Shown here piece by piece: positions 17,701 through 24,287 of a stretch of 64,000 bases of DNA. Below the pieces are notes generated by a model, which worked only from the letters and a program-made list of their open reading frames with translations, was not told the DNA's origin and made no database searches. The stretch spans positions 1 through 64,000 of the forward strand of contig CAKRZX010000013.1 in NCBI GenBank assembly GCA_934434555.1. Reading direction: 5' to 3'. Source of the stretch: an uncultured Clostridia bacterium (lineage in GTDB: Bacteria; Bacillota; Clostridia; Christensenellales; QALW01). The position numbers were made by a program, and so were the translations under genes. How positions within the stretch are numbered: position 1 is the stretch's first letter; every line of letters begins with the position of its first letter.

Positions 17701-17958
17701 AAGGATACGGATGAAAACACGAAGAACATCGACCTGACCGTAACGGTGCACGGAAACTCACAGACAACCGTTTCCGAACTTCCCGTTGGCGAGTATACGG
17801 TTGAAGAAGTTACTTCCTGGTCGTGGCGGTATACACCCGACGAAATCAAAAAGACCGTTGATGTGGTTGCCGGAGGTTCGTCTGTTTTGTTTAAAAATGA
17901 ACGAACAGAAGATAAATGGCTTAACGGCGACAATTACAGTGTAAACATCTTCAAGTAA
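14722..17958 (+). CDS. Large secreted adhesin with InlB, MucBP-like and Cna-B-like domains
   Basis: 1078 residues. The signal peptide is at 1-37 (ends VAEAEG). MucBP-like segments YTVYHYYQ (about 135) and YTVHYYIKN (about 828) alternate with InlB repeats (GYTFLGWTP about 240; AVFAGWYQNP about 710; GYVFVGWFYKDG about 790). Two clusters rich in Cys and His occur at about 312-350 and 448-475, each a run of C-x-HTH-x3-CY units that look metal-binding. The last 100 residues form a Cna-B/SpaA-like domain (LTIQKSG, LPVGEYTVEEV). There is no LPxTG, membrane helix or other anchor, so it is probably held by the TasA-type filaments. GGAGG at 14711-14715 selects ATG 14722. Confidence 0.82.
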   Translation: MIKSHSGFVKAVALLLCAAVIITSFCLGNIGLVAEAEGETVTITVNYVYESNNAMVAQPYRAQIAKNTEFVKSIEVPKLLNYSIPSDLAEGLSENVTLNQDADTKKYTLAFNINSAESDITVTLYYVAGTAKYTVYHYYQNLENDKYDDEEPKIIELVGDIDAYTEAVANNKPGYHCKGIPQTTVAADGTTTVEIYYDRDYYTVIFDVNGGINGPEPIYARYGTQFQAKDIIEPTRKGYTFLGWTPVLSDTVTIEDNTTYVAQWQPEKGQADYSIVIWGQNANDDEYSYLGSSDAWGNVGKDITWNESTLISHVHADECRKLTCDKEEHTHDAKCYTCSHVHGLTCYGLNANSTSTNPNDNTAWWNSSKPETYFEALGIEDGYLYYDDENAAVLSKDNYYFRFNGKYYSIDESLFNKLKGDEVGKTDDGTSRYTDYYYKYSINQAGMSCTHTHTDDCYSCGKAEHTHDSSCFKLVCGLKDTPKQYMKDIKPSDSLWKFERSDTVTVNADGTSVLNVYFKRKEFTLEFRKQYSNSNDYGTIKARWGKNIDSEYKAVVERAGGDNFWSKNKDASNPWTNYIGVMPQENITYYNYVPNGSGKSTMTYYGQDLNDSYQIIFSVTFKGTNLTVTDEDRYQFEGFIYDHGTNNGANCDGAEFYYNRKLYKLEFYSVSASVLDKSKDVKYQDSLSQYDYIPTNKPETVEKDAVFAGWYQNPQCTGERYDLASHIMPSNNISLYAKWVNGLYTVTTYTDETMKELYTYDGYSGIQRDIEKYTLASEPTAPKKDGYVFVGWFYKDGDAEKLFSFTMTITRDYDLYPKFSEPTYLNYTVHYYIKNTTTKVAEDKESTALVGTTVTEKAKMGSELNLVLPDMRSKYFPDKTSTSVKIDKEGIEIIFYYKEATKVKYTVYYQDENGNDLHEPKYEETDLSVVTEEYIHIDNYSPIQYQIELALSTDEESNIIIFVYKPMFSTLTIQKSGSEDIDENQTFIFRVKGKDTDENTKNIDLTVTVHGNSQTTVSELPVGEYTVEEVTSWSWRYTPDEIKKTVDVVAGGSSVLFKNERTEDKWLNGDNYSVNIFK

Positions 17959-17970
17959 GGAGGCGGCAAA

Positions 17971-18525
17971 ATGAAAAACAGAAAAATTACGGCATTGATT
18001 ATTTCGCTGCTTCTTGTGCTTGTGCTGGGCGCGGGCGCGACACTTGCTTATATTCTCACTAAGACGGACGCAAAGCAGAATACTTTTACTCCGGCGGTCG
18101 TTTCGTGCGAGATTACCGAAACGTTTAACGGCAGCACAAAATCGAACGTAAAAATCAAAAACACGGGAAACACGGGAGCGTATATCCGCGCAAAAATCGT
18201 TGTTTCCTGGGCAAAGGATAATGCGGACGACGAACAAACCGTTTCGGCGGTTGTTCCGAAGGAAAAAGTTGATTATGTGATTGCGATTGACGAGGAAAAA
18301 TGGATTAAGGGCAGTGACGGGTATTACTATTTTAAGAATCCCGTTGCCATGAACGGAGAAACCGACGCGCTTATTTCTTCCTGTGCGCTTGCCGAAAACG
18401 CAAAAGTGCCCGAGGGATATCACCTTTCAGTTGAAATAATTGCTTCGGCGTTGCAGAGCACACCCGCAGATGCCGTAAGAGACACTTGGGGCGTGACAAT
18501 CGCAGACGAAATTTCAAAGGGGTGA
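17971..18525 (+). CDS. TasA/camelysin-like SipW substrate 6
   Basis: 184 residues. The signal peptide ends ATLAYILTKTDAKQNTFTPA and is followed by a compact beta domain with KIKNTGNTGAYIRAKIVVSW and IIASALQSTPADAV at the end. The NTFTPA motif and the absence of the post-cleavage KIxL strand set it apart from paralogs 1-4. AAGGAGG precedes ATG, 12 bases after the adhesin stop, so it is in the same operon. Confidence 0.85.
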   Translation: MKNRKITALIISLLLVLVLGAGATLAYILTKTDAKQNTFTPAVVSCEITETFNGSTKSNVKIKNTGNTGAYIRAKIVVSWAKDNADDEQTVSAVVPKEKVDYVIAIDEEKWIKGSDGYYYFKNPVAMNGETDALISSCALAENAKVPEGYHLSVEIIASALQSTPADAVRDTWGVTIADEISKG

Positions 18526-18530
18526 AGATA

Positions 18531-19169
18531 ATGAAGAAAAGAATTTTCGGCTTTCTTGCTGCGGCGGTAATGATTGCTGTTTGCTCACTTACCGCGTTTG
18601 CCCACGGCACCGTCACATATGACGGAAGCGCAAAGGATTTCATTTTCGCCCCGGGAAGCGAATATTCGCCTACCGACCTATTTACCGACTTCAAAAACGT
18701 TATGCCCGGCGATTCGGTAACGCAAAAAGTAACGGTAAACAACAGGATAGACAAAAATGTAAAAATCAAAGTGTATGTGCGCTCACTGGGCGCGGAAGAG
18801 GGGTCGGAAGAGTTTTTATCAAAACTGAACCTTACGGTAAAACAGGAGGGCAACTCAAAACTGTTTGCCGCGCCCGCCGACCAAACGGCGCAACTTGCCG
18901 ACTGGGTTTATCTCGGCACGATATATTCCGGCGGTAAAATAGACCTGGACGTTACTCTTGATGTTCCCATTGAACTTGAAAACCGCTTTCAGGACGCAAT
19001 AGGATATCTTGATTGGGAGTTCAAGGTTGAAGAACTTCCGGTGGAAAAGAACGACCCCAAACCTTTGGGCGACGCACCGCAATATCTGCTTTACGGCGTG
19101 CTTATCGGCGCGGTTGTGCTTATGGTTATTGTTCTTGTTGCCGTTCGCCGCCGCAGACAGGACGACTGA
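18531..19169 (+). CDS. Membrane-tethered surface protein of the TasA locus
   Basis: 212 residues. The signal peptide is at 1-24 (ends LTAFA). A beta-rich extracellular domain (about 25-175) contains NVMPGDSVTQKVTVNN, like the TasA paralogs but without the SipW motif. A transmembrane helix lies at about 184-206, followed by RRRRQDD. The tail LGDAPQYLLYG plus helix plus Arg resembles a sortase signal that has lost its LPxTG. It could serve as membrane anchor or nucleator of the fibres, by analogy with TapA in Bacillus; this is inference. ATG 18531 follows AAAGGGG. Confidence 0.75.
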   Translation: MKKRIFGFLAAAVMIAVCSLTAFAHGTVTYDGSAKDFIFAPGSEYSPTDLFTDFKNVMPGDSVTQKVTVNNRIDKNVKIKVYVRSLGAEEGSEEFLSKLNLTVKQEGNSKLFAAPADQTAQLADWVYLGTIYSGGKIDLDVTLDVPIELENRFQDAIGYLDWEFKVEELPVEKNDPKPLGDAPQYLLYGVLIGAVVLMVIVLVAVRRRRQDD

Positions 19170-19171
19170 AA

Positions 19172-19450
19172 ATGAGCATATTTAACAGAATGTTCAAAAA
19201 TCGGGGGGGGGCAGACCCTTTGGATAAAGATAATCTGCCCGAAAGAACGATTGAAAATTGCGTTCTGTGCGGCAAACCCACTCCGTATTTTTCCGATACG
19301 CCCGTAAATATGCGTAAGTTTTATATTTCGGGCGCGGGACAACTCTGCAAAGAGTGCTACGCGGAAACGGTATTCGGCAGCCGCCACGAAACCGATATGA
19401 GCGACGGCGAACTGATGTATTTAATTGAATTGTGCAGGCAGAAAACATAA
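19172..19450 (+). CDS. Small Cys-rich protein with a G9 tract in its 5' end
   Basis: 92 residues, 2 bases after the anchor gene. Two CxxC pairs (CVLCGKP at about 30, CKECYAET at about 60) suggest a zinc ribbon. Codons 11-14 contain nine consecutive G (19203-19211), a slippage-prone tract that would switch the frame off with one base gained or lost. No signal peptide, so it is probably cytoplasmic. Its stop overlaps the next start (TAATG). Family not recognised. Confidence 0.65.
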   Translation: MSIFNRMFKNRGGADPLDKDNLPERTIENCVLCGKPTPYFSDTPVNMRKFYISGAGQLCKECYAETVFGSRHETDMSDGELMYLIELCRQKT

Positions 19451-19656
19451 TGGAATTTATTGCTGAAAACAAAAGAGTGGATATTAAACGCTGTCACCTT
19501 TGCACAAGGCTTGATTTAAGGGACTGCAATTCCTGTAAAGACGGGCTTGTGTGCGAAAACGGCAACTGCGATTCGTTTGAGCCGGTAAAAAAGGAAAACA
19601 TAACGGTACGTATCGGCTGTCTGATTGAAAAAATAGGCATATGCATGGGGAAGTGA
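19450..19656 (+). CDS. Small Cys-rich protein
   Basis: 68 residues, coupled to the preceding gene by TAATG. It contains CHLCTRLDLRDCNSC and CENGNC, six Cys that could bind metal. Its function is not recognised. Conserved spacing behind the surface-fibre genes suggests co-regulation with them, but nothing shows a direct role. Confidence 0.55.
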   Translation: MEFIAENKRVDIKRCHLCTRLDLRDCNSCKDGLVCENGNCDSFEPVKKENITVRIGCLIEKIGICMGK

Positions 19657-19662
19657 AACGAA

Positions 19663-19887
19663 ATGGACTTGTTTGAATATATCCGTACACTTTTGGGCTG
19701 TGAGTATATTTCGGATATCCGCTTGCCCGAAAACCGCACTCTTGCGCGCAGAGTGTTTTCGAGAATAAACCTTTCCTGGTACACCCAAAGGGAAATCGAT
19801 GATATGAAAGAGTATTTGGGAATATCCCGCTGCAAAAAGGAGAAAACAACAGGCGAAACAAGTAAAGCGCCGAGTTTGGCACAATAA
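19663..19887 (+). CDS. Small hypothetical protein
   Basis: 74 residues (MDLFEYIRTLLGCEY...), predominantly helical, with no signal peptide, membrane segment or known motif. It lies 6 bases after the previous gene and ends the long tetR-sipW-TasA transcription unit before a strong terminator. Family not recognised. Confidence 0.5.
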   Translation: MDLFEYIRTLLGCEYISDIRLPENRTLARRVFSRINLSWYTQREIDDMKEYLGISRCKKEKTTGETSKAPSLAQ

Positions 19888-19918
19888 TGCATATGTGCGC
19901 AATAAAACATATAATAAA

Positions 19919-19950
19919 AATCCCCCGATTTTGTCGGGGGATTTCGTTTT
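19919..19950. terminator. Bidirectional terminator
   Basis: AATCCCCCGA (19919-19928) pairs perfectly with TCGGGGGATT (19934-19943). T-rich sequence follows on the plus side and A-rich sequence precedes it, so it can serve both the TasA operon and the converging oxidoreductase operon. Confidence 0.88.
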
Positions 19951-21037
19951 AGTTCTCAAAATACACGGGCTTGCCCGTTTTGGCAGATTCGTAAATGCCT
20001 TCAAGTATGCGAGTAACAACAAATGCCTGTTCGGGAAGTGTTGCAGGCTGCTTGCGGGTGCGAACTGCCTCAATCCACTGCCTCGCCTCGTTTGCCGAAG
20101 CGTCGTTAGAGTCGTTACCTATATAGAATGCCGCTCCGCCGGAAGAGAAATTCGGGTTTTCAACGTACTGTTTGCCGTGCTTGATTCCGTTAATGCGCAG
20201 ACCGTCGTTCATATCGGCACCGCCTTTTGTGCCGCAAACGCTTGTTACCGCTTCACGCACGTCAAGCGAATTAAGCGCCCAAGCGGATTCAAGAATAATC
20301 GTCGCTCCGTTTTCCATTACGATAAAACCGAATGCTGAATCTTCTACGGTGAATTTTTCGGGTTCCCAATCACCCCAAGCGTTTCCCGAGGGAAGAATGT
20401 TGTTGAGTTTGTGGTATGCAGTTCCCACAACGTATTTGGGCTTATAGTTATTCATTGTCCACAGGGTAAGGTCGAGGGCATGCGTACCGATGTCTATAAG
20501 CGGACCGCCGCCCTGTTCATATTCGTTCAGGAAGACGCCCCAAGTGGGAACGGCTCTGCGGCGTATTGCGGTTGCTTTTGCGTAATAGATATCGCCGAAA
20601 GCACCGTTATCGGCCTCTGCTTTAAGATATTGCGAATCGGGACGGAATCTGTTTTGATATCCGATAGTCAAAAGCCTGCCCGTGCGTTTTTGCGCGTCGA
20701 GCATTTTCTTTGCTTCGGCGGAGTTAATAGCCATAGGCTTTTCGCACATAACGTCTTTTCCTGATTCAAGTGCGTCAACTGTAATGAAACTGTGCGACCT
20801 GTTTGGTGTGCAAACGTGAACAACGTCAATGGTCGTGTCTTTAAGCAGTTCTTTATAGTCGGTGTAAACTTTTGCGTCTTTTGTGCCGTATTCCTTTGCG
20901 GCTTTTTCTGCACGTTCTGCAATTATATCGCAAAAAGCAACCATTTCAACATCTTTTACTTTTTTAAGTGAGGGCATATGTTTGCCGTTGGCGATTCCGC
21001 CGCAGCCGATAATGCCTATACGTATAACCTTTTCCAT
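19949..21037 (-). CDS. Gfo/Idh/MocA-family oxidoreductase
   Basis: 362 residues. The N-terminal Rossmann fold (about 5-125) has GIIGCGGIANGKH and the catalytic motif CEKPMA at about 98. The C-terminal alpha/beta domain carries GGGPLIDIGTHALDLTLW (about 175-192), with the conserved Asp and His that act on sugar C-OH groups. It is an NAD(P)-dependent sugar or inositol dehydrogenase; the substrate is unknown. It lies 11 bases after the isomerase gene in the same operon, suggesting conversion of an unusual sugar or polyol. Confidence 0.9.
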   Translation of the reverse strand: MEKVIRIGIIGCGGIANGKHMPSLKKVKDVEMVAFCDIIAERAEKAAKEYGTKDAKVYTDYKELLKDTTIDVVHVCTPNRSHSFITVDALESGKDVMCEKPMAINSAEAKKMLDAQKRTGRLLTIGYQNRFRPDSQYLKAEADNGAFGDIYYAKATAIRRRAVPTWGVFLNEYEQGGGPLIDIGTHALDLTLWTMNNYKPKYVVGTAYHKLNNILPSGNAWGDWEPEKFTVEDSAFGFIVMENGATIILESAWALNSLDVREAVTSVCGTKGGADMNDGLRINGIKHGKQYVENPNFSSGGAAFYIGNDSNDASANEARQWIEAVRTRKQPATLPEQAFVVTRILEGIYESAKTGKPVYFEN

Positions 21038-21048
21038 AATATTCGCTC

Positions 21049-21828
21049 CTATTTAATGATAAATTGCTTTATGTAGTTCTGCGTGAATTTAATTCCGGCA
21101 TAGCCCAATTCACCCTGCCACGTTTCCGAATGCGGCTCTATTGAAAGTCCGCCGTCATACTTCCGTGCGTAAAGAATCGAGAAAACCGAACCCCATTTTA
21201 TGTCGTCCATACCAGCCGGCGGGTCATCAACGGGCCTTTTGCCTGCGTGGGTAGTGCCTTTAATGTGAAAATGGGAAATATGTTCGCCCCAATCGTTCAT
21301 TTCGCGCAGATAATCGTCGCCGCGGTTGTAGGCGTGAGAACAGTCATATTTTATTGTCAGTGCGGGAAGTTCGCCGATAACAATCTCCCAATCAGCGGGA
21401 GTAACAACAAAGTTGTTCCAATCACAGTTTGCTACGGCGATTTTCATATCGCCGGCTCTTTGCAAAAGCAGCCCGAAAAGTTCAATAGCAGCGGTGTAGT
21501 TTTTGTACTTGCTTACGCTGTCGTCATAATTGATTCCGCAAACAAAAACTTTTGAGCCTATCTCCTTTGCTGCGTCAAGAGTGTTAAAGTACAGGTCAAG
21601 TTTCTCCTTGTCCAGTCTTCCTCCCTTGTTGATTTCGTGGTTCCATCTGCCCACGCTCTGAACGGGGATGCCTGTGCGAGCAATGTTCTCTTTGATGCTT
21701 TCCTTTGCATCAATGAACCTGTTGCAGGTTTGGTCGTAATTTAAGCAGATTTCCATAAATTCAAGGCCGTTTTCTTTGATGAAATCAAAAGATTTGCCGT
21801 CAAATCCGCTTATCATACCGAGTTTCAT
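21049..21828 (-). CDS. Sugar phosphate isomerase/epimerase (TIM barrel)
   Basis: 259 residues, matching the AP-endonuclease-2/xylose-isomerase-like TIM-barrel family. Features: N-terminal KLGMISGFDGKSFDF, the metal-binding Glu/Asp/His positions in IKYDCSHAYNRGDDY and HFHIKGTTHAG, and C-terminal GGLSIEPHSETW. First gene of a two-gene operon with the oxidoreductase. Probably epimerises or isomerises a keto-sugar or inosose; the substrate cannot be named. Confidence 0.87.
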   Translation of the reverse strand: MKLGMISGFDGKSFDFIKENGLEFMEICLNYDQTCNRFIDAKESIKENIARTGIPVQSVGRWNHEINKGGRLDKEKLDLYFNTLDAAKEIGSKVFVCGINYDDSVSKYKNYTAAIELFGLLLQRAGDMKIAVANCDWNNFVVTPADWEIVIGELPALTIKYDCSHAYNRGDDYLREMNDWGEHISHFHIKGTTHAGKRPVDDPPAGMDDIKWGSVFSILYARKYDGGLSIEPHSETWQGELGYAGIKFTQNYIKQFIIK

Positions 21829-21917
21829 TCTTTTCTACCTCCGATTTTTATTATCGGCATTAAAAATCGGCAATGCCTAACCGCCGTTCTGTTTTCTTTC
21901 ATTCTACATACGCTGGT

Positions 21918-21946
21918 ATTATAATTCCAAAACTCACGTGATTCAA
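21918..21946 (-). promoter_or_regulatory. Promoter of the isomerase-oxidoreductase operon
   Basis: Minus strand TTGAAT (plus 21941-21946), 17-bp spacer containing CACGTG, TATAAT (plus 21918-21923), about 90 bases before the isomerase ATG. Confidence 0.75.
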
Positions 21947-22051
21947 GACTTTTTTTGATTATTTCAAGACAAAAATTGCGCAAAATGATTATAAATGAGC
22001 GATAACGGACAAAAGTTGCGGAAAATTTCCGAAAACGGCGAAGCAGCAAAA

Positions 22052-22087
22052 AAAACAGCCTGTTCGTGTATGTGAACAGACTGTTTT
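22052..22087 (-). terminator. Original terminator of the tRNA operon, now separated by the prophage
   Basis: A 14-bp stem with one mismatch (22052-22065 with 22074-22087) adjoins the 3' tRNA fragment. Before integration it would have followed tRNA-Lys directly on the minus strand. Confidence 0.7.
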
Positions 22088-22131
22088 GGTGGGTCATCGG
22101 GGGTTCGAACCCCGGACACCCTGATTAAGAG
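22087..22131 (-). repeat. attL: Prophage attachment site (left), partial tRNA-Lys copy
   Basis: 45 bases identical to the 3' part of tRNA-Lys at 29256-29300 (anticodon-loop side through CCA). It is not a functional tRNA gene because the 5' half is missing. Confidence 0.93.
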
Positions 22132-22144
22132 GGAATAATTTGCA

Positions 22145-22747
22145 TTATTTATTATTTTTGTATTCTTTCATTAGGCCTGTTATTTTCTTTTTATATGCAT
22201 TGTGTGACCGTCTGTTTTGTGGATAGTTTCTTAGTATGTCTATATAATACCAAATTGGATTCATTCCTTTTGATTCGTTTATTGCTATTTTTATCGAGTC
22301 TTTTAGATTTCTTCCTACTATTACTCTGCATATGTATGTTGTTGTTTCGTTTTTTTCGTTGAATTCCGTGTGCGTCCATACATCTATATTTCTTACTTTC
22401 CCTGTTTTAGAAGTAGACCATCCAAAATCTCTATAACTTGTCCTTGTTCTATTTTTTACGTATTCATTTATCAATTCAGTTATTTTCTTTTTATATGCTC
22501 TATCGGTTCGCCTGTTTTGTGGATAGTTTCTCAGTACGTCTAGATAATACCAAATTGGGTTCATTCCTTTTGATTCATTTACCGCTATTTTTATAGATTC
22601 TTTCATATTCCTTCCCACTATTACTTTACATGTGTATGTCGTTGTTTCATTTTCCTCGTCCACCTGTGTTCTGGTTATTACGTCTATGTTTCTTACTTTC
22701 CCTGTTCTCGAAGTAGACCATCCAAAATCTCTATACGTTGTTCTCAT
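22145..22747 (-). CDS. Prophage protein made of two tandem homologous halves
   Basis: 200 residues consisting of two copies of one domain of about 98 residues. Both halves carry YRDFGWSTS-TGKVRNIDV, ETTTY-C-VIVGRN, KGMNPIWYY and LRNYPQNRR, with roughly four fifths of positions identical. Basic and aromatic, with no membrane segment. It lies 8 bases after the repressor gene on the same strand, so it belongs to the lysogenic transcript and might be an immunity or anti-phage moron. The domain is not one I recognise. The DNA-level similarity of the halves points to recent internal duplication. Confidence 0.75.
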   Translation of the reverse strand: MRTTYRDFGWSTSRTGKVRNIDVITRTQVDEENETTTYTCKVIVGRNMKESIKIAVNESKGMNPIWYYLDVLRNYPQNRRTDRAYKKKITELINEYVKNRTRTSYRDFGWSTSKTGKVRNIDVWTHTEFNEKNETTTYICRVIVGRNLKDSIKIAINESKGMNPIWYYIDILRNYPQNRRSHNAYKKKITGLMKEYKNNK

Positions 22748-22755
22748 TTTACCTC

Positions 22756-23046
22756 CTATTTATTATTTATTGTTATATTTTTTGAAGAAGTAATAACTTG
22801 TTTGTTTTTATAATGTTCTTGGCCGTGCAGTTTTTTTGGTTCATCAGTCAGTCCTAGTATATAATCAGCGGAAACATTATATATTTTACACAAGATTATT
22901 AAATCTTCTATTTGCAATTTTGCATTGTCATTTTCAATATGTGCGTATCCCTGTTGTGACCTATTAAGTATTTTTGCAATATCTTTTTGTTTAAGGTCAT
23001 GGTCTTCGCGTAACTCTCTGATTATTGTTTGATATGTTTTTTTCAT
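22756..23046 (-). CDS. XRE/Cro-type prophage repressor
   Basis: 96 residues. The HTH is at about 8-62: IIRELREDHDLKQKDIAKIL then NRSQQGYAHIENDNAKLQIEDL. It is followed by ILCKIYNVSADYILGL, the classic end of this repressor family. ATG 23046 is preceded by GGGGTG. Divergent from the early genes across two palindromic operators (23096-23110, 23128-23142), it should maintain lysogeny by covering the rightward promoters. Confidence 0.88.
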   Translation of the reverse strand: MKKTYQTIIRELREDHDLKQKDIAKILNRSQQGYAHIENDNAKLQIEDLIILCKIYNVSADYILGLTDEPKKLHGQEHYKNKQVITSSKNITINNK

Positions 23047-23086
23047 ATTACACCCCAACTATATTATATAATAAAAAAAATTATTC

Positions 23087-23147
23087 TTGACTTTTACTCA
23101 GAAGTTGAGTATAATCTACTTGTATTTACTCAATATTTGAGTATAAA
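23087..23147 (+). promoter_or_regulatory. Two early phage promoters, each with an operator in its spacer
   Basis: P1: TTGACT (23087-23092), 17 bp, TATAAT (23110-23115). P2: TTGTAT (23120-23125), 16 bp, TATAAA (23142-23147). Perfect palindromes ACTCA-N5-TGAGT occupy 23096-23110 and 23128-23142, between the -35 and -10 of each promoter. Repressor binding at either would block RNA polymerase. Confidence 0.85.
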
Positions 23148-23170
23148 GTTTAAGAAAGCAGGAGCAGATG

Positions 23171-23305
23171 ATGAGTGATTTTATCTTAAAGTTAATATTA
23201 GGCGTATCGGTAGCAGGATGTTTAGGCGCGGTATCCGCTCTTTGTGATATCGGAGTAAGGTCCATGTTGAATAAGAAAGCGGAGCAAAAAGATAAAAAGG
23301 CTTGA
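23171..23305 (+). CDS. Small prophage membrane protein
   Basis: 44 residues (MSDFILKLILGVSVAGCLG...), with one predicted membrane helix at about 4-26 and a lysine-rich tail. AGGAG at 23160-23164 favours the second ATG (6-base spacing). First gene of the rightward phage operon. Its role is unknown. Confidence 0.6.
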   Translation: MSDFILKLILGVSVAGCLGAVSALCDIGVRSMLNKKAEQKDKKA

Positions 23306-23352
23306 AGGATTTTCGAATCCATAAAATAAAAAAACAGAGAGGTAAAGAAGCA

Positions 23353-23721
23353 ATGAAAGTAAAAAAGCAAGAGAAGGACATAAGGCAGTTTATAGTGCTG
23401 CGACCCGTAGGTTTCAATGAATTGGTAGACATTGACCTGCACGACTTCAACCACGACGTGTACCGTGCGCTTGACATTGAATGTTATGAGCACGTCCACA
23501 TCGGCTCGGTCAACGGAGTAGACCTGCATATGTTGGTAGACGAAATCGGCGCACTGAATAATAGTCGGCTGAATCCGGAAGCAACATATTTGTACGGTCG
23601 CAACATTTTCGGCAGCGTGCTTTTGTGCACAACGCTGCAACTCAGGAACGGCGAAGAAATCTTTGCACCGTTTGATGGCAGCGAGTTTATAAAAATGTGC
23701 AGCATATTTTTAAGGAGGTAA
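23353..23721 (+). CDS. DUF3846-like early phage protein
   Basis: 122 residues with no membrane segment. The middle (VNGVDLHMLVDEIGALNNS, then RLNPEATYLYGRNIFGSVLLC) resembles the DUF3846 pattern of a conserved Asp-Glu-x-Gly strand, an NP-x-A helix and a glycine-bounded strand, seen in many mobile elements. GAGAGGT upstream supports ATG 23353. Probably an early cytoplasmic protein; the function of the family is not established. Confidence 0.6.
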   Translation: MKVKKQEKDIRQFIVLRPVGFNELVDIDLHDFNHDVYRALDIECYEHVHIGSVNGVDLHMLVDEIGALNNSRLNPEATYLYGRNIFGSVLLCTTLQLRNGEEIFAPFDGSEFIKMCSIFLRR

Positions 23722-23727
23722 GTAAAA

Positions 23728-23985
23728 ATGAAAGTCAGACTTAAAGTAGTAGACCAGAAAGAGTATCTTGATGAGAAGAAGCAGCCGAAAGGCTACGGCG
23801 TGGTGTTTACCACGAATTTCGGCGAGCGCATCAGCGCGTATGTTAACCCGGAAGAAACGGAGTTGCTGAACAAGTACGCACCGGAAACGGTTCACATACT
23901 TGATTTGTACGCATACAAAGGTTCTGACGGAGTTGCCCGATTGGGTGTCCGGCTGGAACGCGAATTAAATGAAGTAGTATTTTAA
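23728..23985 (+). CDS. Small beta-rich protein, candidate ssDNA-binding protein
   Basis: 85 residues, 6 bases after the previous gene with AAGGAGG. Alternating hydrophobic strands and conserved aromatics (YGVVFTTNFGERISAYV, LDLYAYKGSDGVARLGV) suggest an OB-like fold. Size and position just before the coat genes match the gene V ssDNA-binding proteins of filamentous phages, which coat the replicated single strand before export. This is inference from context; no specific motif proves it. Confidence 0.5.
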   Translation: MKVRLKVVDQKEYLDEKKQPKGYGVVFTTNFGERISAYVNPEETELLNKYAPETVHILDLYAYKGSDGVARLGVRLERELNEVVF

Positions 23986-24048
23986 GTTAAATTCGCCATG
24001 CGCGCGGCGTGTTTATAATCCCAAAAATAAAGGAAAGGAGGATTATAT

Positions 24049-24264
24049 ATGCCTATTGCTAACTTTGTAGCCGCCGAAGGAGCGGCAAGCGCAACGCTTA
24101 CACAGATACTTGCTGATATCGGTACATTTTTTACCGCAGCGATTGGCTGGCTCGGCACGGCACTTGATACCGTGGTTGGCTCGCCGGTTCTGTTTGTTAT
24201 GGTTATTGCAATACCCGTTTCGATGGTTGCAATTGCCTTGCTCAGAAGGCTTATCAGTCTTTAA
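24049..24264 (+). CDS. Candidate major coat protein
   Basis: 71 residues: a small-residue-rich amphipathic N-terminal half (AAEGAASATLTQ), a long hydrophobic helix at about 43-65, and a basic LLRRLISL end. This acidic-hydrophobic-basic layout is that of inovirus pVIII-type coat proteins. The ribosome site AAAGGAGG is very strong and a TATAAT at 24014-24019 may add a local promoter, as expected for the most abundant virion protein. Confidence 0.7.
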   Translation: MPIANFVAAEGAASATLTQILADIGTFFTAAIGWLGTALDTVVGSPVLFVMVIAIPVSMVAIALLRRLISL

Positions 24265-24287
24265 TCTAAAAATAAGAGGTGCATTTT

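Noticed and set aside
19895..20338. 147-codon plus-strand frame
   Set aside because: It lies antisense to the oxidoreductase gene and starts in the terminator; the opposite strand has clear enzyme motifs.
21825..22097. 90-codon minus-strand frame upstream of the isomerase
   Set aside because: It overlaps the isomerase promoter, the tRNA terminator and part of attL, has biased composition and no ribosome site.
22087..22131. Possible second tRNA-Lys gene
   Set aside because: Only the 3' 45 bases are present; the D-arm and acceptor 5' strand are missing. It is the prophage attachment site.
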